Made by a program: the position numbers and the translations under genes
The notes under the pieces: model-generated
Database searches by the model: none
The model's input: only the letters and a program-made list of their open reading frames with translations
Told to the model about the DNA's origin: nothing
Shown here: one piece after another, positions 1 to 8,670 of the stretch
Numbering within the stretch: position 1 is the stretch's first letter
Layout of the letters: every line of letters begins with the position of its first letter
Source of the DNA: a virus
Reading direction: 5' to 3' (one strand)
Virus record (IMG/VR): IMGVR_UViG_3300044701_002185
Span: 1-24,216 of that record
DNA: 24,216 bases

Positions 1-20
1 TAACTCACACGGAGGCATAG

Positions 21-191
21 ATGCCTATTAAGTCGATGGCGCAGTTGCGGGCGATGTATGCGGCGGCCGAGAATGGCGAGTCGGGTATCCCCAAGAAGGT
101 CGCTCAGCGGTATATTGAGGAGACCCCGAAGTCAACCATCCGGGACCTCCCGGAGCGCGTGGCTCCGAAGAAGAAAGTCAAGCGGCGTTAA
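21..191 (+). CDS. small basic conserved-type phage protein (56 aa)
   Basis: A 56-residue ORF with a strong ribosome binding site (GGAGG at 11-15, 5 bases before the ATG) and a TAA stop at 189-191. The protein starts MPIKSMAQLRAMYAAAENGE and ends in a Lys/Arg-rich tail (KKKVKRR). Small proteins of this layout, with an N-terminal 'K-S-x-A-Q', a central 'G-I-P-K-K-V-A-x-x-Y' and a basic tail, are common next to structural genes of tailed phages and have no settled function. It lies 18 bases ahead of the next structural-type gene and is probably cotranscribed with it. The TAA at bases 1-3 may be the stop of the preceding gene outside the window. Too short for the function to be inferred from sequence. 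Confidence 0.72.
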   Translation: MPIKSMAQLRAMYAAAENGESGIPKKVAQRYIEETPKSTIRDLPERVAPKKKVKRR

Positions 192-209
192 TTACAGGAG
201 ACACGAACA

Positions 210-854
210 ATGGCGAGCTTCACTTCACGACTGGCAGGCTGGGCGGCTGGTCGCCTTGGCGGACAGAAGGCCAAGGAAAAGACGATGGACTGGATGGGCA
301 AGACGGGGGTCGGCAAGGCGCTGTCCTTTGCCGGGGATACCGCGTTGATGGGCGGGGCGGGAAAGCTGGCCGGGATGGCTGGCCGGGCCGCTGGCTTTGG
401 CAAGGCGGCGAGCGCGGCGGGTGGGCTTCCGGCTGGCGTGACCGAGGTCGGGCGGCTGGCGTCGGCAAACCCCTCCGAGGCGGGCAGTATGGTGGCGCGG
501 ATGGTTCAGCCGATTACGAGCGTACCGCAGACCGCGTTCAAGGCACTCCCGAACATCACCTCGCCGAGTATGCTTGACCGGCTACAGGCTCTGCCGGGCT
601 CGCTAGGCCGTGGCATTGGTGACGTGGCGCGTGGGGCGCTGGACTTCGCCAAGGCGAACCCGGTGCCGGTGGGCAAGGGGCTGGAGGCCTTTGCCGCGCT
701 CCAGCAGAATCAGGCCGCGCAGAATATTGCCCGTGAGCGGATTGGGCTGGAGCGTCAGCAGATGGAGCAGGCAATGGAACAGCGGCGACGGATGGCAGAG
801 GCGCTTCAGCCCCTGCTGGCCCAGTTGCGCTCGCGTATGGGAGGGATGGGCTGA
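210..854 (+). CDS. probable internal virion / DNA-ejection protein (214 aa)
   Basis: Preceded by GGAG (at 196-199) with a normal gap to the ATG. The first 100 residues are rich in Gly and Ala (segments such as ALMGGAGKLAGMAGRAAGFGKAASAAGG), forming a low-complexity, amphipathic, membrane-seeking stretch. The last 60 residues (Q-rich, with ARERIGLERQQMEQAMEQRRR) look like a charged coiled coil. This composition, and the position first in a row of similar genes before a giant virion-type protein, matches ejection (internal core) proteins of podoviruses, such as the gp14-gp15-gp16 series of T7. No catalytic motif is visible. The stop codon overlaps the next start (TGATG), so the two are translationally coupled. 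The assignment rests on composition and synteny, not on a recognised domain. Confidence 0.6.
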   Translation: MASFTSRLAGWAAGRLGGQKAKEKTMDWMGKTGVGKALSFAGDTALMGGAGKLAGMAGRAAGFGKAASAAGGLPAGVTEVGRLASANPSEAGSMVARMVQPITSVPQTAFKALPNITSPSMLDRLQALPGSLGRGIGDVARGALDFAKANPVPVGKGLEAFAALQQNQAAQNIARERIGLERQQMEQAMEQRRRMAEALQPLLAQLRSRMGGMG

Positions 855-1438
855 TGCGTGAGACTGACCCACTGGCACAGTACCAGTTGCCTGCGCTTGG
901 CCGAGGCCGGGAGCAGGGCCGTGGTTATACGATGCCGACCACGCCGGGTGGTCGCCAGATGACCTTTGCCAAGATGCAGGCCGACGGGATGGCGCGACCG
1001 GCCCCCGTGGAGATGATGGGCGTGCCGATGGTCGAGTCCCGGCAGGAGCCGATTCGCCCGACGCTCCCGGCTATTCCGGCTCCAATGCCGATGGCTCCGC
1101 AGATTCCAACGACGGCGACCCAGACCCCGACGTTTGCGCCGAGCGGGATGCCAACGGCTGGAGGGTACAGCCAGCCGGTAGACCGTCTTCGCGCCATTGC
1201 AATGGAGAACCTCTCGGCGCAGTTCGGCGGACAGCGGCAGGCGCTAGAGGAGGACTTGGCTCGCCGTGGGCTGGCGGCGTCGTCGATTGGCGCTGGCCGG
1301 ATGGGCGACTTGGCTGGGCAGTATGCGCGAGCGCAGGCTCAGCTGGAGGCCGACCTGATTCAGCAGAGGCAGGCGCAGGAGAACGCGGACCGCGACCTGC
1401 TGGTTCGGTTGGCGTCCCTGATGTCCGGAGGGTTCTAA
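854..1438 (+). CDS. probable virion structural protein, Pro-rich N-terminus and coiled-coil C-terminus (194 aa)
   Basis: The ATG overlaps the previous stop by one base. Residues about 50-110 are rich in Pro, Met and Thr and look disordered. Residues about 115-190 form a Gln/Ala/Arg-rich helix (AMENLSAQFGGQRQALEED, then QYARAQAQLEADLIQQRQAQ). A short 'ARRGLAASSIGAGRMGDLAGQ' type segment links the helices; this pattern recurs in small virion proteins of podo- and siphoviruses. No enzymatic motif is visible. With the genes on either side it forms a set of three short helical proteins directly before the 1905-aa protein, consistent with an internal core or ejection complex. Function is inferred from context only. 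Confidence 0.55.
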   Translation: MRETDPLAQYQLPALGRGREQGRGYTMPTTPGGRQMTFAKMQADGMARPAPVEMMGVPMVESRQEPIRPTLPAIPAPMPMAPQIPTTATQTPTFAPSGMPTAGGYSQPVDRLRAIAMENLSAQFGGQRQALEEDLARRGLAASSIGAGRMGDLAGQYARAQAQLEADLIQQRQAQENADRDLLVRLASLMSGGF

Positions 1439-1439
1439 G

Positions 1440-2009
1440 ATGGCACTCAGCGATGTGTTGGGCCTGCTCGCCGGGTCGTTCGGCGCGGGTCTGTCGGAAT
1501 ACGGGGCACAGCAGGCGCGGACTGCTGAACTAGAGCGCAAGCGGGCTGAGGAGGAGCGCGTCCGCAGGGCGACCGAGGCCCTCTTTGGTGGCGGTGAGCT
1601 GACCCCAGCGCGGGCCGGGGCCGCGATTACGGCGGGCGTGTCGCCGACCGTGCTTGGCTCCGCGCAGATGTTTGGGCAACGGATGAGGCAAGAGCAGGAG
1701 CCAGAGTCGCAGATGCGCGAACCGAGTACCCGTGGAACGATTACACAGGTACAGATTGGCGAGGGTCTTGGATACCTGAATAATTGGCTGAACCAAATGG
1801 TGTCGCCAGAGGAACGGCGGCGGCGACAGACGTTGTTCCGTTCGTTCCGCGACAGCCCGCAGTATCGCACGGCCACGCCGGGCGAGATTGGGTATTACAT
1901 CAAGCAGGCGGAAACCTCGCGCCTTCCGGGTACCGGTCTCACGACGCCGGGCGCTCCGGGCGCTACGCTGTCTGGGCGCACCTCTACTCCGTCTGGCCGT
2001 CCACGCTAA
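1440..2009 (+). CDS. probable virion structural protein, helical (189 aa)
   Basis: Starts one base after the previous TAA. The N-terminal 25 residues are hydrophobic and Gly-rich (MALSDVLGLLAGSFGAGLSE) and could insert in a membrane or pack in the virion core. Residues 25-50 form a highly charged helix (RTAELERKRAEEERVRRATE). A Pro/Gly/Thr-rich tail closes the protein. The layout is the same as the two genes before it, short and helical with low-complexity ends, which supports a shared role in a virion core complex. No known domain is recognised. The 12-base gap to the giant gene suggests one transcript. Confidence 0.5.
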   Translation: MALSDVLGLLAGSFGAGLSEYGAQQARTAELERKRAEEERVRRATEALFGGGELTPARAGAAITAGVSPTVLGSAQMFGQRMRQEQEPESQMREPSTRGTITQVQIGEGLGYLNNWLNQMVSPEERRRRQTLFRSFRDSPQYRTATPGEIGYYIKQAETSRLPGTGLTTPGAPGATLSGRTSTPSGRPR

Positions 2010-2021
2010 TCCTATTGACCG

Positions 2022-5000
2022 ATGACGCTTCCCATTCGTCCTGACCTGACGTTTGGTTCGACCCCGGCCCTGTCGGGTGCGTTAACTGGACGCCTGCCGT
2101 TCGGCGGACCCCCGCCTGCGCCATACACACCGGAGGGATGGGAAGAGGAACGCAAGCGGAGACTGCAAGAGGCCATCGCATTGGGCCTGCCGATTCGCGA
2201 TGTAAAACAGATGCAGTTGCCGGAGGTCAAGATTGAGGCCCCGCGTCCAGCCCTGCCACAGTTGGCGAATGTGTTGGCGCGGGAGATGTATCCGGAGCTC
2301 GAAGGAACGACCCCGACTCCGACTAGCCCGTTAGAGCGTTACAGTGTGGGTGGGGTGCTGGCGGATGTGGCGGCTCAGCCTATCGCGGCCCTGATGTCAA
2401 CCTCTGGTCGCATCGGCGAGGGGATTCAGCGGACGCTTGGGTTCGAGGAGGCGGCTCGGCGGACAAAGGAGCGGACGCAGGTTTTGAACGAAGCCTTGGC
2501 TCCGACCACGGGGCTTGGCGTGGCGGCTCGCGTCCCCGCCGAGTTGCTCACCAGTGCCGCGCCATATGTGGCGGCTGGCCCCGGTGCCGCTGGGCTTCTG
2601 CGCTCGGCGGCATTGACTGGTATTGAGTCTCGGGCGGAGGAAGGGTCTACGGTCAAGGCATTGGCCGACCTGACCGAGTCTGAAACCCTACGCCGTATTG
2701 CACAAAGCCCCTACAAGACGGCGGCAGACATCGGCCTCGACTTGGCTCTTAACGCCGCGCCTGAGGTGATTGGTGGGGCATTGCGTGGGACGCGGACGGC
2801 GGCACGAGCGGCAGAGCCGGGGTTCCTTCCGGCGGCGAGCGCGGTCGCCCGGCAGGTCGGCCAGAACATCGCCGATGTCCGTCCGGGTGCGGCAGTCAGG
2901 GCGTTGGGGACCGTTGTTCGTCAGGACCCTATTTCGGCGCTGACAGCGGCGGCAACGCTGGGTAGTGAAGCTGTTGCACCGGGTCTTGGGACGCTGGCGG
3001 CGGCTATCCCCGCGACAACGCGTGCCCCGTTTGCGGACCGGCTGTTCTCTCGGCTTGGTCGCGCCATTGAGGCCGCGCCGTTCGAGAAGGGAACGCCTCA
3101 GCAGTGGGCGGCCGCGCTGTCCAAGAACGTGGCGGCGGGCGAGCGGGAGTTCACCGGAATTGACGAGTTCCTGCGGTCCTCGCAGGCCAAGACGCTGACC
3201 AAGGCCGAGGTGCGTCAGGCATTTGAGCAGAACCGGGTTCGACTAGGCGAAAGTGTTGCCAGTCCAGAAACGTGGATGGCACGGAAAGAGGCGGAAGATG
3301 TAGTAGCAAGGGCTGATACGGCGCTGAATAATCGCATTGAAGAAGTGGCGAATCAGCTCGCCGAAGAAAACGGTTCGTATGCGCGGTTGATAGAGCAGGC
3401 GCAGGAGATGCGGAATGCTCGCAATATGCCGGAAGCTGAGAAGTTTGAGCGGATGGCAAGGACGTTGATGTCAACGTATCGAGATGAGGCACGGCAGTTG
3501 CTTTCCGAAACTGGCGAGATGGACCAGTTGAATTACGCTGTTCGGCAAGCGTCTGAAGAGGCTGGGAAAATCCCCAGACCGACATACGGGCGATACACTC
3601 AGCCCGGTAAACTCGACAACTATCGCGAGGTTGTACTGACGCTGGAGGGTCAGGAGGTCGGTCAAGCTCCGTATCGGTCGTCGCACTGGTCGATTGACAA
3701 CCCGCTTCTGCACGTTCGGATGTCGGACCGCACCCTGCCTGACGGACAGAAAATGCTGTTTGTCGAGGAAATCCAGAGCGACTGGCATCAGGAAGGAAAA
3801 AAGCGTGGGTATATTCCAAGTCTTGAGAATGTTAAAAGCCAGCTTACTGATGTGGAGAAACGGCTTGCTGAACTAAATAGTTCTAGGGGTGACTTTAGTG
3901 AACAGCGGCGGGTTGAATACATCAACTTGTTTGAAAGGCAACGTCAGCTGAGAGACCAGTTGCGTGTATCTGGCGTTAAAAATGCTCCATTCAAAAAGAC
4001 TCCCGAGTGGACCGAGTTGGCCCTGAAGCGCGTCATCGACGAGGCGGTACAGGGTGGTTACGACCGCGTAGTACTGGTGACCGGCGAGCAGGCGGCTGAG
4101 AACTTTGACTTGTCACGGCAAATCAAACAGCTTGACTGGTACACCAATGACGGTGGCAAGACATTTGCCTTGTCGGATGGTTCCACGCGCATTGCCGACA
4201 ATGTTTCTGCGGCACAGCTTCCGGATTACGTCGGCAAGGAGGTCGCGCAAAAGATTGTTGACTTTCAGGGCGCACGCCCAGCGACGTTTGCCACAAGAGA
4301 AGGCGAGAGAGGCGGCACGCTTCGCGGCATTGACCTGAAGGTTGGCGGCGAGGGGATGCGGTCGTTCTACGACAAGCTCGTCCCCAACACCCTGCGCGAC
4401 CTTGGAAAGTCGATGGGTCTGAGGTTTGAGTTCGAGCCGGTCAGTATCATCGAAGGTCGCGGGCAAAACCTGTCGTTCCGCATCACCCCGGAGGCGCGTG
4501 ACCGCGTGCTGTCTGAAGGGATGCGGTTGTATGATATCGGCGGCGCGACGGGCGAGGCGCTCCGCCAAATCGTTCAGCGCCCGGCTTTGGCGACGGGCGT
4601 GGGCGCGGCGGTTGGCGCGGCGCAGTCGCCTGAGGACCGCCTTGGTGGTGCGGCGGTTGGGGCGTTGGCCGGGGCTGGGATTGCTGGGGCGGTGGTGTCT
4701 GGGAAGCAGTTGCTCAAGGCGCGTCGGGCGCTGATTGAGGCGGGCCTGCCGACGGAACTCGACCGGGCATATGCCTTGGCGAAGGGGAGCATCGACTTCA
4801 CCGGGCAGGTCGGCCGTCAAATTGCCCAGCGCGGCCGTGAAGGGTTCAAGCGTGTCTTCGAGAAGGCCATCGATGGGCTGGCGGAAATCGACCGGCTGTC
4901 GGCGCGGGCTGAGGCGCGTGGAATGGCTCCCGAGCGGTCGGCGGCGACAGGTCTTAATATGGCGCTGTCCTCGCAGGCCACGGCGGCGCGGGCACTGCGT

Positions 5001-7739
5001 GAGGGCGTTGGGTTAGAGCAGGGCGGCATCATCGACCCGGAGACGCTGGAGATTGTCGCGCCATCGTTGGAGCGTGTCTTTCAGCCGCTTGGCAATAGCC
5101 CCATCAAGAATGAACAGGGGATGACCTATGCGGTCGCTCTGCGTCGCCTTGGGCGCTACGAGCGGGCGGTAGCGGACTTGGCAGACTGGGAGACACGGGC
5201 GGCCAGCGGGGCTGGGCGTGTCGGACAGCGTCCGGTATCTACGGCGACGATGCCATCTGGGGCCAAGCGAGCTACTCGCCTTAAGGACCTGATTGGGAGT
5301 GCCGGCGAAACCATTCCGACAACCTCTGGTCTGGGAGACAGGCCAAATCCGCTACAGGTATATGGCGGTGATGAGGCAATGCTTGAGGCAGACCGGGCTA
5401 TCGTCGAGGCGTTCGGTCAGAAGCCGGAGTTTGTGGAGTTCGCGAACGGTTTGCGGCAGTACACGGATGGCTTGGCAAACTATGCGGTCAAGACGGGGCT
5501 GTGGACGTCAGAGATGGCTCAGCGGTTCAAGGATTCCGACGCGCTGTATGTGCCGTTCAAGCGACTGATTGAGGCGAACACGGCGAAGCCCCGGATGGGG
5601 ATGCGTGGCCGTCCAATGCCGGGGCAGGTCACGCCGGGGGTCCAGCGGTTCAAGGGGTCGGACCTGATGATTGGGAATCCGGCCGAGGCGCTGGCCGAAT
5701 ATACGGCGTCGCTTATCCGGCGGGCAGATGCCTACCGGGTGGGCACGATGCTGATGGACACCGTGGAGGCGCTCGGCGAAGAGGGCGCTGGCATCCTCAC
5801 CAAGATTGACGCGACGGATGCGCGAGTGAAGGCGGCGGCGGTGGCAAATGCCGAGGCGGCGTATCGTGGGATGGGCTTGCCGGAGGATGAGGCTGAGGCG
5901 TTGGCTGATGTATTCGCCCGCCTGTCCACCAAGAACGAGGTTATCTGGCGCAACACGCCGAACGGCAAGGAGTACTTCCTCGTCAACGACCCTGCCCTGC
6001 TCAATGCGCTCTCAACGCTAAATGTGCAGGACGAGGGCGCAGTCAAGGCGATTGTGGCGGTCTTTGGTCCCCTCAAGCGACTGGCCACGGCGTTCGCCAC
6101 AGGGTATGCCCCGGCCTTCTGGCTTGGCACAAACCTCCCGCGTGACATACAGATGGGCCTTTTGCAGACCAGCGGTATCCGTCCCGGCGACGTGGCTGGT
6201 GGTATGGCGGAGGCGCTCAAGTCCATCTTCGGTCGGTCGGCAGAGGTCGAAGCGCTCGGTCGGGCTGGCGCTGGGCAGGTCTCGCAGTACGGCGGGACGC
6301 TCTCCCCGGCGGCGGTGGCTCGGCAGATTGCGCCGACGACTGGTGGTGAGCAGGCTCTCGGAACACTTGAGCAGTACATCGGTGCGCCGCTCGCGGCAAT
6401 GGAGCGGGTCGGCCGGGCCTCGGAACTGCCGATGCGCTTGGCGGCGGCACGGGCGGCTCGGCGTCAGGGGGCGCAGGCTGGTGCGACCGAGGCGGGACAG
6501 CGGGCCTTGGCGGCTCGGCAGTTCGCGCAGGCCACGGTGGACTTCCGGCGGCGCAGTGGGTACGCACTGGACCGGATGTTTGAGCAGACCGTTCCGTACT
6601 TTGGCGCGGCCAAGAAGGGCTTGGGGATGTTCCTCCGCACGGCCGCTCGCAACCCCAAGCGAGTGGGCGCGGCGGTTGGACTCGTCGGGCTGGCGGTGGC
6701 GATGGAAGATGTTCTGCTCGGCGAGGGACAGGAGCGGGTCGAGGCGCTTGACCGTCCGTCCTACGAGCGGGCGAAGTATTTGCGAGTCGGTAATACCAAG
6801 GTGGCACTCCCGCAGGAGTTGGCGGTCTTCGCCTCGGCATTCCGCGTTGGACTGGCCCAGCTTCGACAGGACGACCCGTATGTGTACGAGCAGTTTAAAC
6901 AGTCGCTGGAGAACCTCCTCCCACCTGTAGTCAGCGATGTCACGCGCGGACGATACCTGCCGTTCCCGGTGCTGGGGCAGTTGGAAGAGATTGCTCAGAA
7001 CCGCTCGGTCTTTACAGGCCGCCCGATTGTGCCGCAGGGGATGGAGCGACGGATGCCGTCCGAGCGGCGGTACGAGACCACGGCCCCGACGTTTGATGTG
7101 TTGGCCGGAGCGGCGCGGGCACTCGGAGCAGAAGAGGCGTCGCCGTTGCAGGCCGAATATCTGGTGCGCGGTTTGACTGGGCGGTTTACCCCGGCTATTA
7201 CAGCGGTGACGGATATTCCAGCGCAGGCGATTATGGGCGAAGAGGCTCGGCCACAGGTGCCTCAGCCAGTAATGCGTCAGCCGCTGAACCCGCTGGCCGC
7301 ATTCCGCGTTCAGCCAACCCGTGCCACGGAAAGCGAGCGCGAGTACTACGACCTGCGCTCGGCTTATCAGCAGGCGCGGGCGACGGTCACGGCCCTCGAC
7401 CGGCAGTACGAGCAGGCGCAGGCGGCTGGTGATGAGGGTGCGATGCGCCGACTGGAAGCTCGGAGCGCTGAGCTACAGCAAGACCCTCTCTTCGCGCAGG
7501 CAAGCCGGGATGTCGCGGCTGGGACTGGGGCGTCCGACGTGTTGAACTGGGAAAAGCAGGTGCAGGACCGACTGGACGACATTCAGGCGGACATAGACTA
7601 CGTCGAATCCGAGTACGCGGCCAAGCGAATGACTGGCGAGCGAGCCCGGAAACTCATCGACGAGTACAACACGGAGCGTCGGACGCTGATGCGCGAAGCG
7701 GCGGCCGGGCTTCGGTCAAGAATGGGGACCCCACGATGA
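2022..7739 (+). CDS. giant internal-virion / polyvalent-type protein, probable DNA-ejection protein (1905 aa)
   Basis: One uninterrupted frame of 1905 codons. Visible regions: Ala-rich, membrane-like helices (about 130-330); a domain at about 545-810 with the conserved-looking segments YRSSHW, VEEIQSDWHQEGKKRGY (about 580), APFKKTPEWTELALKR, and GIDLKVGGEGMRSFYDK (about 769), a set found in very large phage 'polyvalent' proteins; a Gly/Ala hydrophobic stretch at about 855-900; an LPD38-like region from about 1130 to 1570 (SDALYVPFKRL, GYAPAFWLGTNLPRD, EQTVPYFGAAKKGLGMF, then a hydrophobic helix ending AMEDVLL); and a charged coiled coil over the last 130 residues. Proteins of this build are packaged in the virion and enter the cell with the DNA (family knowledge). 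Residues about 405-660 are encoded by visibly AT-richer DNA than the rest, suggesting an inserted module. No RNA polymerase, transglycosylase or methylase motif is evident. The last four bases overlap the next gene (ATGA). Confidence 0.75.
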   Translation: MTLPIRPDLTFGSTPALSGALTGRLPFGGPPPAPYTPEGWEEERKRRLQEAIALGLPIRDVKQMQLPEVKIEAPRPALPQLANVLAREMYPELEGTTPTPTSPLERYSVGGVLADVAAQPIAALMSTSGRIGEGIQRTLGFEEAARRTKERTQVLNEALAPTTGLGVAARVPAELLTSAAPYVAAGPGAAGLLRSAALTGIESRAEEGSTVKALADLTESETLRRIAQSPYKTAADIGLDLALNAAPEVIGGALRGTRTAARAAEPGFLPAASAVARQVGQNIADVRPGAAVRALGTVVRQDPISALTAAATLGSEAVAPGLGTLAAAIPATTRAPFADRLFSRLGRAIEAAPFEKGTPQQWAAALSKNVAAGEREFTGIDEFLRSSQAKTLTKAEVRQAFEQNRVRLGESVASPETWMARKEAEDVVARADTALNNRIEEVANQLAEENGSYARLIEQAQEMRNARNMPEAEKFERMARTLMSTYRDEARQLLSETGEMDQLNYAVRQASEEAGKIPRPTYGRYTQPGKLDNYREVVLTLEGQEVGQAPYRSSHWSIDNPLLHVRMSDRTLPDGQKMLFVEEIQSDWHQEGKKRGYIPSLENVKSQLTDVEKRLAELNSSRGDFSEQRRVEYINLFERQRQLRDQLRVSGVKNAPFKKTPEWTELALKRVIDEAVQGGYDRVVLVTGEQAAENFDLSRQIKQLDWYTNDGGKTFALSDGSTRIADNVSAAQLPDYVGKEVAQKIVDFQGARPATFATREGERGGTLRGIDLKVGGEGMRSFYDKLVPNTLRDLGKSMGLRFEFEPVSIIEGRGQNLSFRITPEARDRVLSEGMRLYDIGGATGEALRQIVQRPALATGVGAAVGAAQSPEDRLGGAAVGALAGAGIAGAVVSGKQLLKARRALIEAGLPTELDRAYALAKGSIDFTGQVGRQIAQRGREGFKRVFEKAIDGLAEIDRLSARAEARGMAPERSAATGLNMALSSQATAARALREGVGLEQGGIIDPETLEIVAPSLERVFQPLGNSPIKNEQGMTYAVALRRLGRYERAVADLADWETRAASGAGRVGQRPVSTATMPSGAKRATRLKDLIGSAGETIPTTSGLGDRPNPLQVYGGDEAMLEADRAIVEAFGQKPEFVEFANGLRQYTDGLANYAVKTGLWTSEMAQRFKDSDALYVPFKRLIEANTAKPRMGMRGRPMPGQVTPGVQRFKGSDLMIGNPAEALAEYTASLIRRADAYRVGTMLMDTVEALGEEGAGILTKIDATDARVKAAAVANAEAAYRGMGLPEDEAEALADVFARLSTKNEVIWRNTPNGKEYFLVNDPALLNALSTLNVQDEGAVKAIVAVFGPLKRLATAFATGYAPAFWLGTNLPRDIQMGLLQTSGIRPGDVAGGMAEALKSIFGRSAEVEALGRAGAGQVSQYGGTLSPAAVARQIAPTTGGEQALGTLEQYIGAPLAAMERVGRASELPMRLAAARAARRQGAQAGATEAGQRALAARQFAQATVDFRRRSGYALDRMFEQTVPYFGAAKKGLGMFLRTAARNPKRVGAAVGLVGLAVAMEDVLLGEGQERVEALDRPSYERAKYLRVGNTKVALPQELAVFASAFRVGLAQLRQDDPYVYEQFKQSLENLLPPVVSDVTRGRYLPFPVLGQLEEIAQNRSVFTGRPIVPQGMERRMPSERRYETTAPTFDVLAGAARALGAEEASPLQAEYLVRGLTGRFTPAITAVTDIPAQAIMGEEARPQVPQPVMRQPLNPLAAFRVQPTRATESEREYYDLRSAYQQARATVTALDRQYEQAQAAGDEGAMRRLEARSAELQQDPLFAQASRDVAAGTGASDVLNWEKQVQDRLDDIQADIDYVESEYAAKRMTGERARKLIDEYNTERRTLMREAAAGLRSRMGTPR

Positions 7740-8041
7740 GCCGTGTTAAGGAACTGGTCAGCGAACACGTCAGCAAGCGGTACAAGACGGGCGCGTGGCA
7801 ACGGAAGGAAGGACAGAACCCGGAGGGGGGCCTGAATGCCAAGGGCCGGGCCTCGCTTCGGGCGCAGGGGCAGAACATCAAACCGCCGGTCAGCCGCGAG
7901 CAAGCGGCCCGGTCGGAAACCTCAGCGGCACGTCGCCGCTCGTTCTGTGCCCGGTCTGCTGGACAGATGAAGATGTGGCCTGAGGCCGCGAAGGACCCGG
8001 AGAGCCGCCTGCGGAAAGCCCGTCGGGCGTGGGACTGTTAA
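7736..8041 (+). CDS. small basic protein, DUF6321-like (101 aa)
   Basis: The ATG overlaps the stop of the giant gene (ATGA), so translation is coupled. The protein is basic. It contains 'NPEGGLNAKGRASL' at about 28-41 and ends in 'RRRSFCARSAGQMK...DPESRLRKARRAWDC'. This pairing, an N-P-x-G-G-L-x-x-K-G-R box followed by R-R-x-S-F-C-x-R and D-P-x-S-R-[IL]-x-K-x-x-R-x-W-x-C, is what I recall for the DUF6321 group of podoviruses and cyanophages. Two cysteines are kept at the C-terminal block. Function is unknown. Its place directly after the ejection-type gene and before the lysis genes suggests a late, virion- or DNA-associated role. The family name comes from memory and is not confirmed by a search. 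Confidence 0.65.
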   Translation: MSRVKELVSEHVSKRYKTGAWQRKEGQNPEGGLNAKGRASLRAQGQNIKPPVSREQAARSETSAARRRSFCARSAGQMKMWPEAAKDPESRLRKARRAWDC

Positions 8042-8054
8042 CCCTTGGTGCATT

Positions 8055-8345
8055 ATGTCAAATGAAAAGTCCTCTTTGATGCTGGTGGTCGCGGGTTTCT
8101 TTGGCTCCCTCATTGCAGTGGGAAAGGCCAGCCACGGCAACCTCCGCGACAATATGCTGGCGGTGTCCGCTGGAACCAGCAGTGCCTACTTCCTGACCCC
8201 GGTGGTATTCTCGGTCACTGGCATTGAGGCCAGTCAGCAGACGCTGTCGGCAGTGGCGTTCCTGCTGGGTGTGATGGGTCAGCGCGGCGTCGAGATTGTC
8301 ATTGGGAAAGTCTTTCCGGAGGCGAAGAATGCTCCGGTCGATTAA
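8055..8345 (+). CDS. probable holin, three membrane segments (96 aa)
   Basis: Three predicted membrane helices fill the protein: about residues 7-24 (LMLVVAGFFGSLIAVG), 34-54 (MLAVSAGTSSAYFLTPVVFSV) and 62-82 (LSAVAFLLGVMGQRGVEIVIG). The tail is short and charged. Length, helix count and position just upstream of the amidase fit a class I holin, which makes the inner-membrane lesions that let the endolysin out. The Shine-Dalgarno sequence is weak, which may keep expression low. It overlaps the next membrane-protein gene by 17 bases. It could instead be the antiholin, with the neighbour being the holin. Confidence 0.7.
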   Translation: MSNEKSSLMLVVAGFFGSLIAVGKASHGNLRDNMLAVSAGTSSAYFLTPVVFSVTGIEASQQTLSAVAFLLGVMGQRGVEIVIGKVFPEAKNAPVD

Positions 8346-8670
8346 CGCGCTGGCGAACGGGCTCATCTGCCTTGGCGGGCTGGCGTTCTATGTGATGCTC
8401 TTCACGAAGATTGGCGACGGGGTCAAGCAGATTGACCGCTTTGGCAAGTTTAGCTACTACCTCATCAAGTGTTCGCTTGCCTTTGTCGTAGCTGGGGCGC
8501 TTCTCAATGTTCTGCTTTTGACGAGCCCGCCGTTTACCGAAGTGCTGATGAACGTTGGCTTCGGTGTCATCTTCTCGTGGGCGGCGGTCTGGCACGGAGT
8601 CAAGTTCGGGGTCGTGACTGGCGTCAAGACGATTGACCGCAAGACCGGCACGTTCCGGGTGCCCAAGTAA
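8329..8670 (+). CDS. membrane protein of the lysis cassette, second holin or antiholin candidate (113 aa)
   Basis: I chose the ATG at 8329 over the upstream in-frame start at 8296, because GGAGG at 8318-8322 lies 6 bases before it. Three hydrophobic segments are visible: about 6-24 (NALANGLICLGGLAFYVML), 42-62 (YYLIKCSLAFVVAGALLNVLL) and 70-90 (EVLMNVGFGVIFSWAAVW). The tail is basic (KTIDRKTGTFRVPK). The gene overlaps the holin gene upstream by 17 bases and the amidase start downstream by one base (TAATG). Two adjacent small membrane proteins before an endolysin are often a holin/antiholin pair. Which member is which cannot be decided from sequence. Confidence 0.6.
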   Translation: MLRSINALANGLICLGGLAFYVMLFTKIGDGVKQIDRFGKFSYYLIKCSLAFVVAGALLNVLLLTSPPFTEVLMNVGFGVIFSWAAVWHGVKFGVVTGVKTIDRKTGTFRVPK

